Below are positions 11,658 through 21,207 of a DNA stretch of 64,000 bases, piece by piece. The position numbers were made by a program, and so were the translations under genes. This stretch comes from Methyloversatilis thermotolerans (lineage in GTDB: Bacteria; Pseudomonadota; Gammaproteobacteria; Burkholderiales; Rhodocyclaceae), in NCBI RefSeq assembly GCF_000372885.1, contig NZ_KB889967.1:3843960-3907959 (forward strand), read 5' to 3'. The number at the start of each line of letters is the position of its first letter. The stretch's first letter is position 1. The notes under the pieces were generated by a model. The model had not been told where the DNA came from and ran no database searches. It was given only the letters and a program-made list of their open reading frames with translations.

Positions 11658-13886
11658 ATGACCTCCAATCCGCTCCTGTCCGGCCTGAACGAGCAGCAGT
11701 TCCAGGCCGTCACCCTGCCGCCACAATCGGCGCTCATCCTGGCCGGCGCCGGTTCCGGCAAGACCCGCGTGCTCACCACGCGGCTGGCCTGGCTCATGTC
11801 CACCGGCCAGGTGTCGCCGCACGGCATTCTCGCCGTCACCTTCACCAACAAGGCGGCCAAGGAAATGCTGGCGCGGCTCACCGCGATGCTGCCGATGAAT
11901 GCGCGCGGCCTCTGGATGGGGACCTTCCACGGTCTGTGCAACCGCATGCTGCGCGCCCACTGGAAGGACGCCGGGTTGCCGCAGTTGTTCCAGATACTGG
12001 ATTCCGCCGACCAGCTTTCGGCGATCAAGCGCCTGTTGAAGGCGCTGAACATCGACGACGAGAAGTTCCCCGCGCGCGATCTGATGTATTTCATCAATTC
12101 CGCCAAGGAACAGGGCTTGCGCCCGCACGAGGTCGAGGCCTGGGACGATTTCGCACGCAAGCGCGTGCAACTCTACGAAGCGTACGAGGCGCAGTGCCAG
12201 CGCGAAGGCGTGGTCGATTTCGCCGAACTGCTGCTGCGCTGCTACGAACTGCTTCAGCGCAACGAACCGATACGCGTGCATTACCAGCGCCGTTTCCGCC
12301 ACATCCTGGTCGACGAATTCCAGGACACCAATGTGCTTCAGTACCGCTGGCTCAAGCTTCTGGCCGGTCTGGGCACGGAGCGGCCGGCGGCGGTGATGGC
12401 AGTCGGCGACGACGACCAGAGCATCTACCGCTTTCGCGGCGCCGAGGTCGGCAATATGCGCGACTTCGAGCGCGAGTTCCACGTCGACAACGTGATCCGG
12501 CTGGAGCAGAACTACCGTTCGCACGGCAACATACTCGACGCGGCCAATGCGGTGATCCGCCACAACAGCGGTCGCCTGGGCAAGAACCTGTGGACCGAAG
12601 CGGGCAGCGGCGAACCGCTGCGCGTCTATGAAGCGTTCAACGACATCGAGGAGGCGCGCTGGGTGGTCGAGGAAATCCGCGCGCTGATCCACGACGGCAC
12701 AGCGCGCGACGACATCGCGCTGCTCTATCGCAGCAATGCGCAGTCGCGCGTGCTCGAACATGCGCTGTTCTCGTCCGGCATTCCCTACCGCGTCTATGGC
12801 GGTCTGCGCTTCTTCGAGCGGCAGGAAGTGAAGCACGCACTGGCCTACATGCGGCTGATCGCCAATCCGCACGATGACACGGCATTCACCCGCGTGGTGA
12901 ATTTCCCCACCCGCGGCATCGGCGCGCGCTCGCTGGAACAGTTGCAGGACGCCGCGCAGGCGCACAGCAGCAGCCTGTACGGCGCGCTCAATTTCCTGAC
13001 CGGCAAGGCCGCGCAGTCGGTCGGTGCCTTCGTGAAGCTGGTCGATCAGTTGCGCTTCGCCTGCGAAGGACTGAAGTTGCCGGAAATGGTCGAACAGGTG
13101 CTCGAACTGTCCGGTCTGCGGGCGCATTACCAGACCGAGAAGGAAGGCGCCGAGCGGGTGGCCAACCTCGACGAAATCATCAATGCCGCCGCCAACTTCA
13201 TTTCCGAGGAAGGCTACGCCCAGGTGGCTGCCGAGGACGAGGCCGCGCCACCCGATCCGCTGTCCGCCTTCCTGTCGCACGCCTCGCTGGAAGCGGGCGA
13301 ACACCAGGCCGACGCCGGCCAGTCGGCGGTGCAGCTCATGACCGTGCATTCGGCCAAGGGGCTGGAGTTCGACGTGGTGTTCATCGGCGGCCTGGAGGAG
13401 GGTCTGTTTCCGCACGAGAATTCGGTGCTCGAGCGCGACGGGCTGGAAGAGGAACGCCGCCTGATGTATGTCGCCATCACGCGTGCGCGCCAGCGCCTCT
13501 ACCTGTCCTTTGCGCAGTCGCGCATGCTGCATGGACAGACCCGCTACAACGTGCGCAGTCGTTTCCTCGACGAAATCCCGGCAGAACTGATGAAGTGGCT
13601 CACGCCACCTGCGTCGGCGCGAGGCTACGGCGGGTTCGACAGCCAGGGCGGGGCCTCCGCGTCCGTTGCGCACTCGTCCAATCCACGCAGCTTCGGCAGC
13701 GGTCGGCGCAATGCTTCGAACGACACCGGATTCCGGGTCGGCCAGCAGGTGGCACATGCCAAGTTTGGCGCCGGCGTCATCGTCAATGCCGAAGGGTCGG
13801 GTTCGGACGCGCGCGTCCAGGTCAATTTCGGCGCCCACGGCGTGAAGTGGCTGGCCCTGTCGGTTGCCAAGCTCACGCCCGCATAG
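11658..13886 (+). CDS. uvrD: UvrD/Rep-type superfamily 1 DNA helicase
   Basis: 3'-5' DNA helicase for excision and mismatch repair and for clearing replication obstacles. At 742 residues it shows all SF1A motifs: Q-motif LNEQQFQAV, Walker A AGAGSGKT, TFTNKAAKEM, Walker B DEFQDTN, VGDDDQSIYRFRGA, QNYRS, TVHSAKGLEFD and YVAITRAR. The C-terminus (VGQQVAHAKFGAGVIVNAEGSG to the end) is the RNA-polymerase-binding Tudor-like domain typical of UvrD/PcrA. The ATG at 11658 begins at the conserved MTSNPLLSGLNEQQ; upstream in-frame codons look non-coding. TAGAAT (11645-11650) may be its -10, giving a very short leader. PcrA/Rep remain possible names. Confidence 0.95.
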   Translation: MTSNPLLSGLNEQQFQAVTLPPQSALILAGAGSGKTRVLTTRLAWLMSTGQVSPHGILAVTFTNKAAKEMLARLTAMLPMNARGLWMGTFHGLCNRMLRAHWKDAGLPQLFQILDSADQLSAIKRLLKALNIDDEKFPARDLMYFINSAKEQGLRPHEVEAWDDFARKRVQLYEAYEAQCQREGVVDFAELLLRCYELLQRNEPIRVHYQRRFRHILVDEFQDTNVLQYRWLKLLAGLGTERPAAVMAVGDDDQSIYRFRGAEVGNMRDFEREFHVDNVIRLEQNYRSHGNILDAANAVIRHNSGRLGKNLWTEAGSGEPLRVYEAFNDIEEARWVVEEIRALIHDGTARDDIALLYRSNAQSRVLEHALFSSGIPYRVYGGLRFFERQEVKHALAYMRLIANPHDDTAFTRVVNFPTRGIGARSLEQLQDAAQAHSSSLYGALNFLTGKAAQSVGAFVKLVDQLRFACEGLKLPEMVEQVLELSGLRAHYQTEKEGAERVANLDEIINAAANFISEEGYAQVAAEDEAAPPDPLSAFLSHASLEAGEHQADAGQSAVQLMTVHSAKGLEFDVVFIGGLEEGLFPHENSVLERDGLEEERRLMYVAITRARQRLYLSFAQSRMLHGQTRYNVRSRFLDEIPAELMKWLTPPASARGYGGFDSQGGASASVAHSSNPRSFGSGRRNASNDTGFRVGQQVAHAKFGAGVIVNAEGSGSDARVQVNFGAHGVKWLALSVAKLTPA

Positions 13887-13891
13887 ACGGC

Positions 13892-14791
13892 ATGATGCGC
13901 ATCGTCCGTCCTTTCCTCCTGCTGTGTGCCGTGCTGCTCGGCGCGGCAGCGGGCGCGTCGGAACAGTGGCGAACCGCCCACCTGCGCGGCGAGTGCGAGG
14001 CGGCGCTGACGGCGGCCAGAGCGGCGGCGGAGAAGGGCGAGCCGGAGGCCATGCTGCAGATGTCCGACTGGCACTTCTTCGGCACCTGTCTGGACAAGGA
14101 CGATGTGGCGTCGGCACGCTGGGCCTTGCTGGCGGCCGAAGCCGGACTGCCTCGCGCGCAGGTGGTGGCGGGACAGATCCACGCCAGCGGTCTGGGGGTG
14201 GCCAAGGACGAGGCGGTCGCTCGCGACTGGTATCAGAAGGCTGCGGATGCCGGCGATCCCGAGGGCATGCTGCTGCTGGCGAAGGTTTTCGAGGCGGATG
14301 CGGCGGATCCGCTGGCCGCCGAGCTCGCGCTTGCCTGGACGCGCCGCGCCGCGGACAAGGAGTACGCACCCGCCTTCGTGCATCTGGCCGCCCTGTACAG
14401 CGGTGGCGGCCGGCAGACCGATTACGGCGAAGCCGCACGCTGGCTGGAAAAGGCGATCCAGGCGGGCTATCGAGACAATGGCGTCTGGGTCGCGTTATCG
14501 TGGGCCTGCCTCAATCTCGGTCGCTATGACGAGGTGCTGGAAGCCGTGCAGAAGGTGCCGAAGGAAGCGCCGGAATACAAGGCGGCGCAGATCAACATGG
14601 CGCATGCCCTGTTGCTGAACGGTCAGGTCGGCAACGCACGCGAGGTGTACGCGCAGAACATGACCTTGCGCGGTAAGGATGAATTCCGGCGCGTGCTGCG
14701 CGAGGACTTCACCGAATTGAGGCGCTCCGGTCACCCGCATCCGGGCATGCTGCGCATGGAGAAGCTTTTCCTTTCCGACACGTCGAACTGA
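13892..14791 (+). CDS. Exported Sel1/TPR repeat protein
   Basis: A 299-residue exported helical-repeat protein. A signal peptide (about 1-22: IVRPFLLLCAVLLGAAAGAS) is followed by Sel1-like repeats such as GEPEAMLQMSDWHFFGTCLDKDD, AGQIHASGLGVAKDEAVARDWYQKAADAGDPEGMLLLAKVF and AADKEYAPAFVHLAALYSGGGRQTDYGEAARWLEKA, shown here only to mark spacing. The last third is more TPR-like (LNLGRYDEVLEAV). Such proteins scaffold periplasmic complexes; no specific partner is evident. The start (13892, or the adjacent ATG at 13895) is 5 nt after the uvrD stop. Confidence 0.75.
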   Translation: MMRIVRPFLLLCAVLLGAAAGASEQWRTAHLRGECEAALTAARAAAEKGEPEAMLQMSDWHFFGTCLDKDDVASARWALLAAEAGLPRAQVVAGQIHASGLGVAKDEAVARDWYQKAADAGDPEGMLLLAKVFEADAADPLAAELALAWTRRAADKEYAPAFVHLAALYSGGGRQTDYGEAARWLEKAIQAGYRDNGVWVALSWACLNLGRYDEVLEAVQKVPKEAPEYKAAQINMAHALLLNGQVGNAREVYAQNMTLRGKDEFRRVLREDFTELRRSGHPHPGMLRMEKLFLSDTSN

Positions 14792-14801
14792 CGCCGCCCC
14801 C

Positions 14802-15374
14802 ATGCACAGGGATCGATTCGCTAGCTATTCCCAGCTCGCCTCGGTCTATCGAGAGGGGCGCGACTATCGCATCACCGTGCTGCGTCGCGGCAGCGGTGTC
14901 GGTGTGCTGGCACCGCACGGGGGACACATCGAGCGTGGCTGTTCCGAGGTGGCGCGCGCAATCGCCGGCGACGAGTTCGATCTGTATCTGTTCGAGGGCC
15001 TGCTGCCCTCGCACAATTTCGAACAATTGCACATTACGAGCAGCCGTTTCGACGAGCCGCGGGCCATCGGATTGCTTGCGGAGTGCGAGCAAGTGCTGAT
15101 CGTGCATGGCGTGGCCGATGCCGGCACGCGGGCGCTGATCGGCGGTCGCGACCGGCGGCTGGCCTGCACGCTGGCCGACGCGTTGTACGTGCGCGGTGTG
15201 CCCGCGTGGACCAGCGCTCATCGCTACGCAGGGCTGAGTGCCGCCAACCTGTGCAATCGCGGCCGGCGCGGTGCCGGCCTGCAGCTCGAGCTGAGCGACC
15301 GGCTGCGTGGCGGTCCGCTTCAATCCGCCGTCGTTGCCGCGGCCAGGCGCGTGCTCGCGCAGGCCGGTCGATGA
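14802..15374 (+). CDS. Poly-gamma-glutamate hydrolase family protein
   Basis: A 190-residue protein of the phage-associated poly-gamma-glutamate hydrolase family, zinc amidohydrolase-like enzymes that cut gamma-glutamyl capsule polymers. The metal-site signature APHGGHIERG (about residues 37-46) is clear, with later LYLFEGLLPSHNFEQLHITSSRFDEP and the histidine in LIVHGVAD matching the family pattern. There is no signal peptide and no phage gene nearby, so this is a chromosomal relative with unknown substrate. It starts 10 nt after the Sel1-protein stop, possibly in the same transcript. Confidence 0.72.
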   Translation: MHRDRFASYSQLASVYREGRDYRITVLRRGSGVGVLAPHGGHIERGCSEVARAIAGDEFDLYLFEGLLPSHNFEQLHITSSRFDEPRAIGLLAECEQVLIVHGVADAGTRALIGGRDRRLACTLADALYVRGVPAWTSAHRYAGLSAANLCNRGRRGAGLQLELSDRLRGGPLQSAVVAAARRVLAQAGR

Positions 15375-15494
15375 AACCGTTGCCGCAATATCGGGGAGTC
15401 GTCACGGTCGTCGGAACCATGTGCGACTACAATCGCCGGTCCGGTGCGGATGTTCCCGCTCCGCATCGGCCCCGATTCAGAACCGTGGTCCGCC

Positions 15495-16328
15495 ATGCGC
15501 ACTTCCTATCTCGTTGTCAGCGTCATCGTCGCGATGCTTGCAGTCGTGCTGGGTGCCGGCATGCACGGTGATGAAACCGCCGAACGAAATCCAGACCGGC
15601 TGCGGGCACTTTATTCCATCGAGCCACCGTATGCCTTTATCGATGGCGACGGGCGTGTCAGCGGTGAGGCACCGGAATTGCTCAGGCTGGCTGCGCAGCG
15701 GGCCGGTTTCGCCGAGGTGGATTTCATCCATGCCGAGTTCAGCCACTTGATGCACGATCTTGCGTTGGGTCGCGCCGATGTGATCGCCAGCGGCCTTTTC
15801 AGCACGTCCGAGCGCGCGCGTCGCGTGGCCTTCACCCGGCCGACCGCCCGCGTTTCGGCGGCGCTGCTCGTCATGTCCGGCAATCCGAGAGGCATCCGCT
15901 CCCTCGCCGATGTGGTGAGGCAGTCAGACGTCGTGCTGGCGGTGGTCGATGGCGCGATCGAATCGGCCGTGGCTCGCCGCGCGGGGGTGCCGGCGGAACG
16001 CATCCAGCGCCATGGCGACGCGATGTCCGCGGCCATTGCGGTGATCGAGGGTCGCGCCGACGTACTTGCGCTGTCCGATGTGTCGTTGAATTATCTGGTG
16101 CAGGTGGCGGGCCTGAGTGGCGTCGAGGTGGTACGGCTGCAGACCGGTACCGGACGGGATGCCGGCGTGGGCGACGGCATGCCGGCATTCGCGGTACGCG
16201 TCGGCGATGAAGCCCTGCGTCGCCGGCTGGATGCGGCGCTGGAACAGATACTCGGCGGGGAGGAGCATCGCGCGCTGATCGGACGTTTCGGCTTTTCCGA
16301 AGCCAATCTGCCCGGACCGGCGAAATGA
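15495..16328 (+). CDS. Periplasmic solute-binding-type (SBP_bac_3) protein
   Basis: A 277-residue protein with an N-terminal export/anchor helix (TSYLVVSVIVAMLAVVLGA) and a type 3 solute-binding fold like amino-acid and ectoine binders. Seen are PPYAFIDGDGRVSGEAPELLRLAAQRAG, then GRADVIASGLFSTSERARRVAFTRP, then GDAMSAAIAVIEGRADVLALSD, quoted in parts. No ABC permease or ATPase is nearby. Its last codons overlap the next gene by 4 nt (ATGA), so it is coupled to a membrane GGDEF/EAL protein. The likely role is a sensory periplasmic input rather than transport. The start at 15495 puts the helix at the N-terminus; an earlier ATG at 15444 would add an unlikely leader. Confidence 0.75.
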   Translation: MRTSYLVVSVIVAMLAVVLGAGMHGDETAERNPDRLRALYSIEPPYAFIDGDGRVSGEAPELLRLAAQRAGFAEVDFIHAEFSHLMHDLALGRADVIASGLFSTSERARRVAFTRPTARVSAALLVMSGNPRGIRSLADVVRQSDVVLAVVDGAIESAVARRAGVPAERIQRHGDAMSAAIAVIEGRADVLALSDVSLNYLVQVAGLSGVEVVRLQTGTGRDAGVGDGMPAFAVRVGDEALRRRLDAALEQILGGEEHRALIGRFGFSEANLPGPAK

Positions 16329-19300
16329 GCGCACGCTCTGCCTTGCACACGTCGGCGCCGGTATTCGGACTGGCTCTGCTGGTGGGCATCTGCATGGGGC
16401 TGATCGCGTTCGCGCATCATCACTGGGACGCGAGTCTGTCCGGAGCGATCACTGCGCGCGACAATCTGGCGCAATCGCGTCGTTACGCGCTGCTCGCGCA
16501 ACTGGATACCGAAAGACTGCTGGCCGGCGATGTTTCAGTGCCCCGGGCGCGCGTGCTCGCGCATCTGGACCGGGCGCTGGTGGTGGCGCGCGATCTGCGC
16601 GAAGGGCACGGTGCGCTGATCGGATTCGCGAACGGGTATCCGCCCTCCGGCGAGGTGGCCGCCAGCACCGATGCCTATATCGGCACACTGGCCGACGCGC
16701 GCATCGTGATGGAAAGACAGTTGTCCGGTTTCGAGGCCGGCGGCGAACTGCTGCGCCTCTCCCAGCGAGCGATCGATGCCCGCGCAACGGCGGTCGAGGC
16801 CGCATTGCTGCACGAACTGTCCGCTCGTCGTGCGCTTCTGCGCACACACGATCGCGCGACGCTCATCCTGCTGGCGACCACCGCGCTGTTCCTGCTGCTC
16901 TTTCTCTATCTGAGCCATCGTCGTCGCGATATTGCGCTCGATTCGCTGGTCAGCAGCGAGGGCCGGCTGCGCGCCTTCGTGAACAGTCTGCCGGACGTCG
17001 CCTTCATGCTCGATCGACAGGGGCGCTACATCGAGTCCTACGGCAGTTCCCGGCAGTTGCTTGCCGCGCCGCCCGACACGCTGATCGGGCGCACGCTGGA
17101 CGAGGTCTTTCCGGAAGAGGTGAGCAGCCGTTTTCTGGCGGTCATCCGCCAGGCGCTCGCGCGTCAGCGCACGCTGCCCTACAGCTACGAACTCGACGTC
17201 GACGACCGCCGCGTCGTATTCGATGCGAGAGTCTCGCCGGTGCCGGGCAGCGACCGTGTGGTGTGGGTTGCCTGGGACGTCACCGCGCGGCAGCGCGCTG
17301 AGGAACGCGCACATCAACTGACCCGGCTCTACAATTTCCTGAGTCAGGTGAACCAGACCATCGTCTGGTCGGCCAGCGAGGACGAGCTGTTCGATCGCAT
17401 CTGCCGCGTCGCGGTCGAGTACGGCCGTTACCGGGCCGCCTGGGTTCTGCAGCACGACAGTGATCCGGGGCAGACCGGGTTGCGGGCCTGTGCCGGCCTG
17501 CCCGCTAATGACCGCGTTGCGCTCGCCGACGGCGAAGGCCGTTCCATCGAGCACAGCGTGGTGGCGCGTGTGACGGCGTCCGGCCGCATGCTCAGACTGA
17601 CCCCGCTCCAGGGCGACGCTCCGTGGATGGCGACGGCGCGCGTCACCGGATGTGACGCCTGCGTCGCCCTGCCGTTGCAGCTCGACGACGACGTGGTGGC
17701 GGTGCTGTTCATGCTTGCGCCGTCGCTCGATGTGGACGACGAGGACGAGATCCGTCTGCTCGAAGAAGTGAGCATGGACATTTCATTCGCGCTGCGCCGC
17801 TTGCGCGACGAGCGCTCGCGGCGGCAGGCGGAGCGTTCCGCACGTCTGCTCGCCGACGCGTTGCGAAGCACGCGCGATGGCGTGGTGGTGACCGATGCGC
17901 GCGGCCACCTGGTGCAGGCCAATGCCGCTTTCTGTGCGATGGTCGGCGAAGCCGAGGACGAAGTGGTCGGCCGCGTGCTGCCGGTGTTGCTGGCGCTGGA
18001 TGCGCAGGAAGCTGCGGCCGACCTTGCGGTGGCGCTGGCTGATGGCGCCGGATGGCAGGGTGAAGTGAATGGGCGGCGTCGCAGTGGCGAACGCTGGACC
18101 GGTTGGCTCAGTTGTGCGCCCGTCCAGGAAGAGGGCGGCGAGCGAGGCTATCGCGTATGCGTGCTCACCGACACCACCTCGATGCGCAGTACCGAAGCAC
18201 AGCTCGAACACTTGTCCCACTATGACCCGCTGACCGATCTGCCCAACCGGGTGCTGATCCGCGCCCGGCTCGGCCATGCGATCGAACAGTGTGCCCGTCG
18301 TGGCGACCGCATTGCCGTCATCTGTGTCGACATCGATCACTTCAAGACCATCAACGACAGCCTCGGGCATGCCAGCGGCGACGAAGTCCTGTCTGCGGTT
18401 GCGCAGCGCCTGCGCATGCGGCTGCGCAGGCAGGATACGCTGGGCCGCCAGGGTGGCGACGAGTTCGTGCTGGTGCTGGAGAACGTGCGCGAGGCCGCCG
18501 AAGCGGCGCGCGTGGCGGAGGACGTCAAGGCCTGTCTCGCGCAGCCCATCCATCTGGCGTCCGGCCAGGAAATCTATGTGCAGGTGAGCATGGGCATCAG
18601 CATGTTCCCGGAGGATGGCGACAGCGCGGACGAACTGCTGCGCGATGCCGATGGCGCGATGTACCAGGCCAAGCAGTCGGGGCGCAACGGCATCCGCTTC
18701 TACACGGATACCCTGAAGCGCGAGGCCACGCGCAGGCTGTCGCTGGACACCGCGCTGCGCCGCGCGCTCGAGAACGATCAGGTGGAGTTGCGCTTCCAGC
18801 CCCTCATGGGCCTGCAGGACGGACGGCTGCTGGGGGCCGAAGTGCTGGTGCGGCTGAGCGAGGCCGCCGACGTGCAGGCCGGCCCGGGCACCTTCGTTCC
18901 ACTGATGGAGGCGAACGGACTGATCGTGCCGCTGGGCAACCGCGTGCGCGAACTGGCCTGCCGCCAGGGGCGGGCGTGGCTGGATGCGGGGCTGCCGCCG
19001 ATCAGTCTTGCGGTCAACGTGTCGGCGGTCGAAATCCGCCGTGGCGGCCTGCAGCAGCGCATCGAGTGCGTGCTGTCCGATACCGGCTTTCCGCCCTCGC
19101 TGCTCGAGCTCGAAATGACCGAATCCAGCCTGATGGACCAGGGGGAGAACACCGAGTCCTTCCTGGATGCGATGGAAGCCATGGGGATACGCATGTCGGT
19201 CGACGATTTCGGCACCGGGTATTCGTCGCTCGCCTATCTGAAGCGGTTGCCGGTGCATACCCTGAAGATAGACCGCAGCTTCGTGTGCGATCTGCCCGAG

Positions 19301-19531
19301 GACGCGAGCGCGGTGGAACTGGTCGACACCATCATCACCCTTGGCCACAAGCTCGGTCTTTCCGTGCTCGCCGAAGGGGTGGAAACGGCAGGGCAGCATG
19401 AGCTGCTCAAGACGCATGGTTGCGATGCCAGCCAGGGCTACTTCCACGCCAGGCCATTGACCGCCGCCGAATTCGAACGCCGCTTCCTGGCGCCCGGTGC
19501 GCTCGATCTGTCGTACCGCGATGAAACGTGA
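16325..19531 (+). CDS. Membrane GGDEF-EAL c-di-GMP protein with PAS and GAF domains
   Basis: A 1068-residue c-di-GMP enzyme: two membrane helices (about 12-32 and 178-198) enclosing a periplasmic helical sensor, PAS (about 215-320), GAF (about 340-490), a second PAS (about 505-620), GGDEF (motif intact at 710-714, GRQGGDEF) and EAL domain. The EAL motif itself reads EVL (AEVLVRL, about 840). The other phosphodiesterase residues are kept: VNVSA, LEMTES, DDFGTGYSS, KIDRSF and AEGVE. It may therefore both make and break c-di-GMP. It overlaps the upstream binding-protein gene by 4 nt and is likely its signalling partner. Confidence 0.92.
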   Translation: MSARSALHTSAPVFGLALLVGICMGLIAFAHHHWDASLSGAITARDNLAQSRRYALLAQLDTERLLAGDVSVPRARVLAHLDRALVVARDLREGHGALIGFANGYPPSGEVAASTDAYIGTLADARIVMERQLSGFEAGGELLRLSQRAIDARATAVEAALLHELSARRALLRTHDRATLILLATTALFLLLFLYLSHRRRDIALDSLVSSEGRLRAFVNSLPDVAFMLDRQGRYIESYGSSRQLLAAPPDTLIGRTLDEVFPEEVSSRFLAVIRQALARQRTLPYSYELDVDDRRVVFDARVSPVPGSDRVVWVAWDVTARQRAEERAHQLTRLYNFLSQVNQTIVWSASEDELFDRICRVAVEYGRYRAAWVLQHDSDPGQTGLRACAGLPANDRVALADGEGRSIEHSVVARVTASGRMLRLTPLQGDAPWMATARVTGCDACVALPLQLDDDVVAVLFMLAPSLDVDDEDEIRLLEEVSMDISFALRRLRDERSRRQAERSARLLADALRSTRDGVVVTDARGHLVQANAAFCAMVGEAEDEVVGRVLPVLLALDAQEAAADLAVALADGAGWQGEVNGRRRSGERWTGWLSCAPVQEEGGERGYRVCVLTDTTSMRSTEAQLEHLSHYDPLTDLPNRVLIRARLGHAIEQCARRGDRIAVICVDIDHFKTINDSLGHASGDEVLSAVAQRLRMRLRRQDTLGRQGGDEFVLVLENVREAAEAARVAEDVKACLAQPIHLASGQEIYVQVSMGISMFPEDGDSADELLRDADGAMYQAKQSGRNGIRFYTDTLKREATRRLSLDTALRRALENDQVELRFQPLMGLQDGRLLGAEVLVRLSEAADVQAGPGTFVPLMEANGLIVPLGNRVRELACRQGRAWLDAGLPPISLAVNVSAVEIRRGGLQQRIECVLSDTGFPPSLLELEMTESSLMDQGENTESFLDAMEAMGIRMSVDDFGTGYSSLAYLKRLPVHTLKIDRSFVCDLPEDASAVELVDTIITLGHKLGLSVLAEGVETAGQHELLKTHGCDASQGYFHARPLTAAEFERRFLAPGALDLSYRDET

Positions 19532-19669
19532 TTGCGGGCGGTGCGGGGCGCCTGCGACCCCTACAATGGGCACCCCTGCAGACCCGGTGTTCCCTGCGAA
19601 GATGTCGCTCAGTAGCGCATATGCCGCGCCTGTCTCAGTCCTGTGCGGTCCGCGTGCCGCGGAGATGCC

Positions 19670-21169
19670 GTGAACGCCCCGCACCCCGCACCGGAAGCGG
19701 CCTATGTCGAGGCGTCCACGCCCTATCTGGGTTTCGCCAGACGGTCCTACCGCGCGCGCATGTTCGGCCTGCTGCTCGGCCTGCCCATGGTGCTCAGCGT
19801 GCTGTACCAGCGCGGCGACTACGCCTGGGCGATGTGGCTCGGCCCGCTTCTGCATGCCTTCGTATGGCCCCACTTCGCCTGGTGGCGCGCGCGGCAGTCG
19901 TCCGATCCTTTCCGTACCGAAGGACAGCACCTGCTGGCCGACCATTTCTTCGGCGGCGTATGGACCGCCATGATGGCGTTCAGTGCCGTGCCGTCTCTGC
20001 TCATGCTTGCGCTCATGAGCATGGACAGCGTGGCGGGCTGCGGCATGCGGCTGATGATGCGCGGCATCGCCTGCCATGCGCTGGGCGTGTTGTTCGGCGT
20101 CCTGCTTTACGGCTTCGAGTGGGCGCCCATGTCCAGCCTGCTCACCGTGCTGTTCAGCGCGCCCATGCTGCTGCATCCGGTGGCCATCGGCTATGCCACC
20201 AATCAGGCGGTACGCAAGCTGCAGCAGCAGCGCGAGGCGCTGCAGAGGCTGAGCAGGACCGATGCATTGTCCGGCCTGGCCAATCGCGGTCACTGGGAAG
20301 CACTGGTGCGCAAGGAATTCGCGAGCCAGCGGCGCTACGGTCACAATGTCACGCTGGTGCTGGCCGATCTCGATCATTTCAAGGCGATCAACGACAGGCA
20401 CGGCCACGCCGCGGGCGACGAGGTGATCCGCCGCTTCGCGACACTGCTGATGCGCGAACTGCGCATCAATGACAGTGCCGGACGCTATGGCGGTGAGGAA
20501 TTCGGCATCCTGCTGCCGGACACCACCGCGGAAGGCGCGCGCGATCTGATGAACCGGCTGCGCGCCTGCCTGCATGCCGAACCGTTGATCGATGGCGAAG
20601 TCGTGACCGCCAGCTTTGGCGTGGCCGAACTGAACCCGCTGATCGAGGACTGCGAGGCCTGGATGAGGGTGGCCGACCAGATGCTCTATCGCGCCAAGCA
20701 TGCGGGCCGCGATCGCGTGGTCCTGCCGGGCGCCGGCCTCGACGTCACGGGAATCGAGGCGGGCGCGGTGCGCATACCGTCGCACATGGCCGCCGCGGCA
20801 CTGCGGCCGGAAGTGCTGCGCCAGTTGCTCGCCGGTCTGGACGCCGGCGAGACCGCCTGTGCGCTGTTCGATCCGCAGGACAGACTCGTATTTGCCAATG
20901 CCGCCTTCGTTTCCCTTTACGCGGTGCCGCAGGGCGACATCACTTTCGGCGGGCTGATGCGCCGCTGCCATGAGCTGGGGGTGGGGCCGCGCATCGAGAC
21001 GCAGGACATCGCCGCGTGGCTGGCCGTGGCCGATGGTCGCCGCCGCAGCCAGCCGCGTCGCAGCTTCGAGGTCGACATGATGGACGGCACGCTGTTCAAG
21101 GTCGAGGAAACGACATCGCCCGACGGCTGGATGCTCACCACGCTGGGCGAGCCGCGGACGCATAGCTGA
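19670..21169 (+). CDS. Diguanylate cyclase with MASE2 membrane domain
   Basis: A 499-residue diguanylate cyclase. Residues 1-170 form a MASE2-like multi-helix membrane sensor (YLGFARRSYRARMFGLLLG, then several helices). A GGDEF domain with the active GGEEF variant follows at about 274-278 (GRYGGEEFGILLP). The tail (about 380-499) looks like a degenerate PAS (FDPQDRLVFANAAFVSLYAV). Start choice: the GTG at 19670 has GGAG 5 nt upstream, whereas the earlier ATG at 19643 has no ribosome site. A TACAAT (19561-19566) in the 138-nt gap could be its -10. It is the second c-di-GMP gene in a row. Confidence 0.88.
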   Translation: MNAPHPAPEAAYVEASTPYLGFARRSYRARMFGLLLGLPMVLSVLYQRGDYAWAMWLGPLLHAFVWPHFAWWRARQSSDPFRTEGQHLLADHFFGGVWTAMMAFSAVPSLLMLALMSMDSVAGCGMRLMMRGIACHALGVLFGVLLYGFEWAPMSSLLTVLFSAPMLLHPVAIGYATNQAVRKLQQQREALQRLSRTDALSGLANRGHWEALVRKEFASQRRYGHNVTLVLADLDHFKAINDRHGHAAGDEVIRRFATLLMRELRINDSAGRYGGEEFGILLPDTTAEGARDLMNRLRACLHAEPLIDGEVVTASFGVAELNPLIEDCEAWMRVADQMLYRAKHAGRDRVVLPGAGLDVTGIEAGAVRIPSHMAAAALRPEVLRQLLAGLDAGETACALFDPQDRLVFANAAFVSLYAVPQGDITFGGLMRRCHELGVGPRIETQDIAAWLAVADGRRRSQPRRSFEVDMMDGTLFKVEETTSPDGWMLTTLGEPRTHS

Positions 21170-21207
21170 GCGGTCGGTACCCGTGCGCGGGCCACCACGG
21201 ATGCGCG

